The notes under the pieces: model-generated
Databases searched by the model: none
Told to the model about the DNA's origin: nothing
What the model saw: only the letters and a program-made list of their open reading frames with translations
Part shown: in pieces, positions 6,633 through 6,922 of the stretch
Numbering within the stretch: the first letter of the stretch is position 1
Layout: every line of letters begins with the position of its first letter
Source of the DNA: Acidobacteriota bacterium
GTDB lineage: Bacteria > Acidobacteriota > Terriglobia > Terriglobales > Acidobacteriaceae
DNA: 6,922 bases
Direction of reading: 5' to 3'
Assembly (NCBI GenBank): GCA_021801945.1
Contig: JAKABE010000178.1
Location: forward strand, 1 to 6,922
Program-made: the position numbers and the translations under genes

Positions 6633-6663
6633 CCTGCCCTGGCGCGATAAGCTAGAGGGCAGG
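6633..6663 (+). promoter_or_regulatory. 8-bp stem-loop in the leader of the PLP gene
   Basis: CCTGCCCT (6633-6640) is a perfect reverse complement of AGGGCAGG (6656-6663) around a 15-base loop. The right arm holds most of the 11-base motif TAGAGGGCAGG shared with 6254-6264 and runs into AGGAG (6661-6665), the nearest Shine-Dalgarno-like sequence before the ATG at 6686, although 20 bases is too far for normal use. Without a T-run it is more likely a leader structure than an intrinsic terminator. It does not match a SAM riboswitch pattern I know. Confidence 0.4.
6653..6663 (+). repeat. 11-base intergenic motif, second copy
   Basis: TAGAGGGCAGG here is identical to 6254-6264. Similarity continues on both sides (GATA a few bases before, AGAT after, with short gaps), so this may be a shared upstream element of the two genes. 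It could equally be chance. Confidence 0.4.
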
Positions 6664-6685
6664 AGATCGCACCCACAGACGAACC

Positions 6686-6922
6686 ATGCCCTCATACAAG
6701 TACTCGACTTTGGCTGTCCACGTTGGGCAACACCCCGACCCGCAAACGGGTGCAGTGAATGTGCCTGTATACCTCTCTTCGACCTTTGAATTGACCGGCA
6801 TCGGCAGCGACCGGGGCTGGGATTACTCGCGTGCGGGCAACCCCACGCGGGACCGGCTGGAGACGGCGCTCGCAGCGCTCGAAGGCGGATGTTGCGGCCA
6901 CGCGTTTTCGAGCGGCATGGCG
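6686..6922 (+). CDS. Cys/Met-metabolism PLP enzyme, cystathionine gamma-synthase/lyase type (3' end cut)
   Basis: The first 79 residues of a fold-type I PLP enzyme of the Cys/Met metabolism family, which works in transsulfuration or methionine synthesis in the cytoplasm. Visible hallmarks: TLAVHVGQHPDPQTGAV (8-24), the substrate-region strand VPVYLSSTFE (27-36), YSRAGNPTR (47-55; Y47 and R49 are the residues that hold the PLP phosphate of the neighbouring subunit in this family), LETALAALEGG (58-68), and FSSGMA (74-79), where G77-M78 also touches the phosphate. The catalytic lysine lies beyond the window. The family is normally about 380-400 residues, so roughly a fifth is seen. Synthase, gamma-lyase, beta-lyase or O-acetylhomoserine sulfhydrylase cannot be separated from this part. 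An in-frame stop at 6653-6655 and no start codon before 6686 fix the start, although the ribosome site is weak. Confidence 0.92.
   Translation, partial: MPSYKYSTLAVHVGQHPDPQTGAVNVPVYLSSTFELTGIGSDRGWDYSRAGNPTRDRLETALAALEGGCCGHAFSSGMA

Noticed and set aside
6596..6685. SAM riboswitch before the PLP gene
   Set aside because: None of the conserved SAM-I or SAM-II core sequence is present; only two simple hairpins are seen.

Overview
The window looks like a piece of an acidobacterial chromosome (class Terriglobia/Acidobacteriia is the best guess). This rests on two adjacent secreted von Willebrand factor A proteins of the 'VWFA-related Acidobacterial domain' type, on high-GC codon use, and on a cell-wall gene cluster of a kind I associate with that phylum. 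It is ordinary chromosomal DNA: I see no insertion sequence, phage gene, CRISPR array, tRNA or rRNA.

Left block (1-3618, minus strand). Four genes are read right to left: a DUF1015 protein, a secreted N-acetylmuramoyl-L-alanine amidase, a membrane-anchored GerMN-domain protein, and glutamate racemase MurI, which is cut by the left edge. They are packed as one operon. There are 13 bases between the first two, then a GTGA overlap, then an ATGA overlap. MurI supplies D-glutamate for peptidoglycan and the amidase cleaves peptidoglycan. GerM-type proteins are tied to cell-wall remodelling in spore formers, and gerM lies near racE in Bacillus, so the neighbourhood makes sense as an envelope operon. 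DUF1015 is the unexplained member.

Centre (3619-3840) is a divergent promoter region of about 220 bases. A reasonable sigma-70-like -10 box points toward the minus-strand operon.

Right block (plus strand). Two paralogous VWA proteins, each with an export signal and a complete MIDAS metal site, overlap by a few codons (3841-5965). A gene-poor stretch of 375 bases follows (5966-6340), then a small charged helical protein (6341-6595). A 90-base spacer with two hairpins comes next, and then the start of a Cys/Met-metabolism PLP enzyme of the cystathionine gamma-synthase type, cut by the right edge. The gene-poor stretch and the spacer share an 11-base motif and contain other short repeats. Together with the tandem VWA pair, these are the least explained parts of the window. 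I did not find a convincing new multi-gene system.
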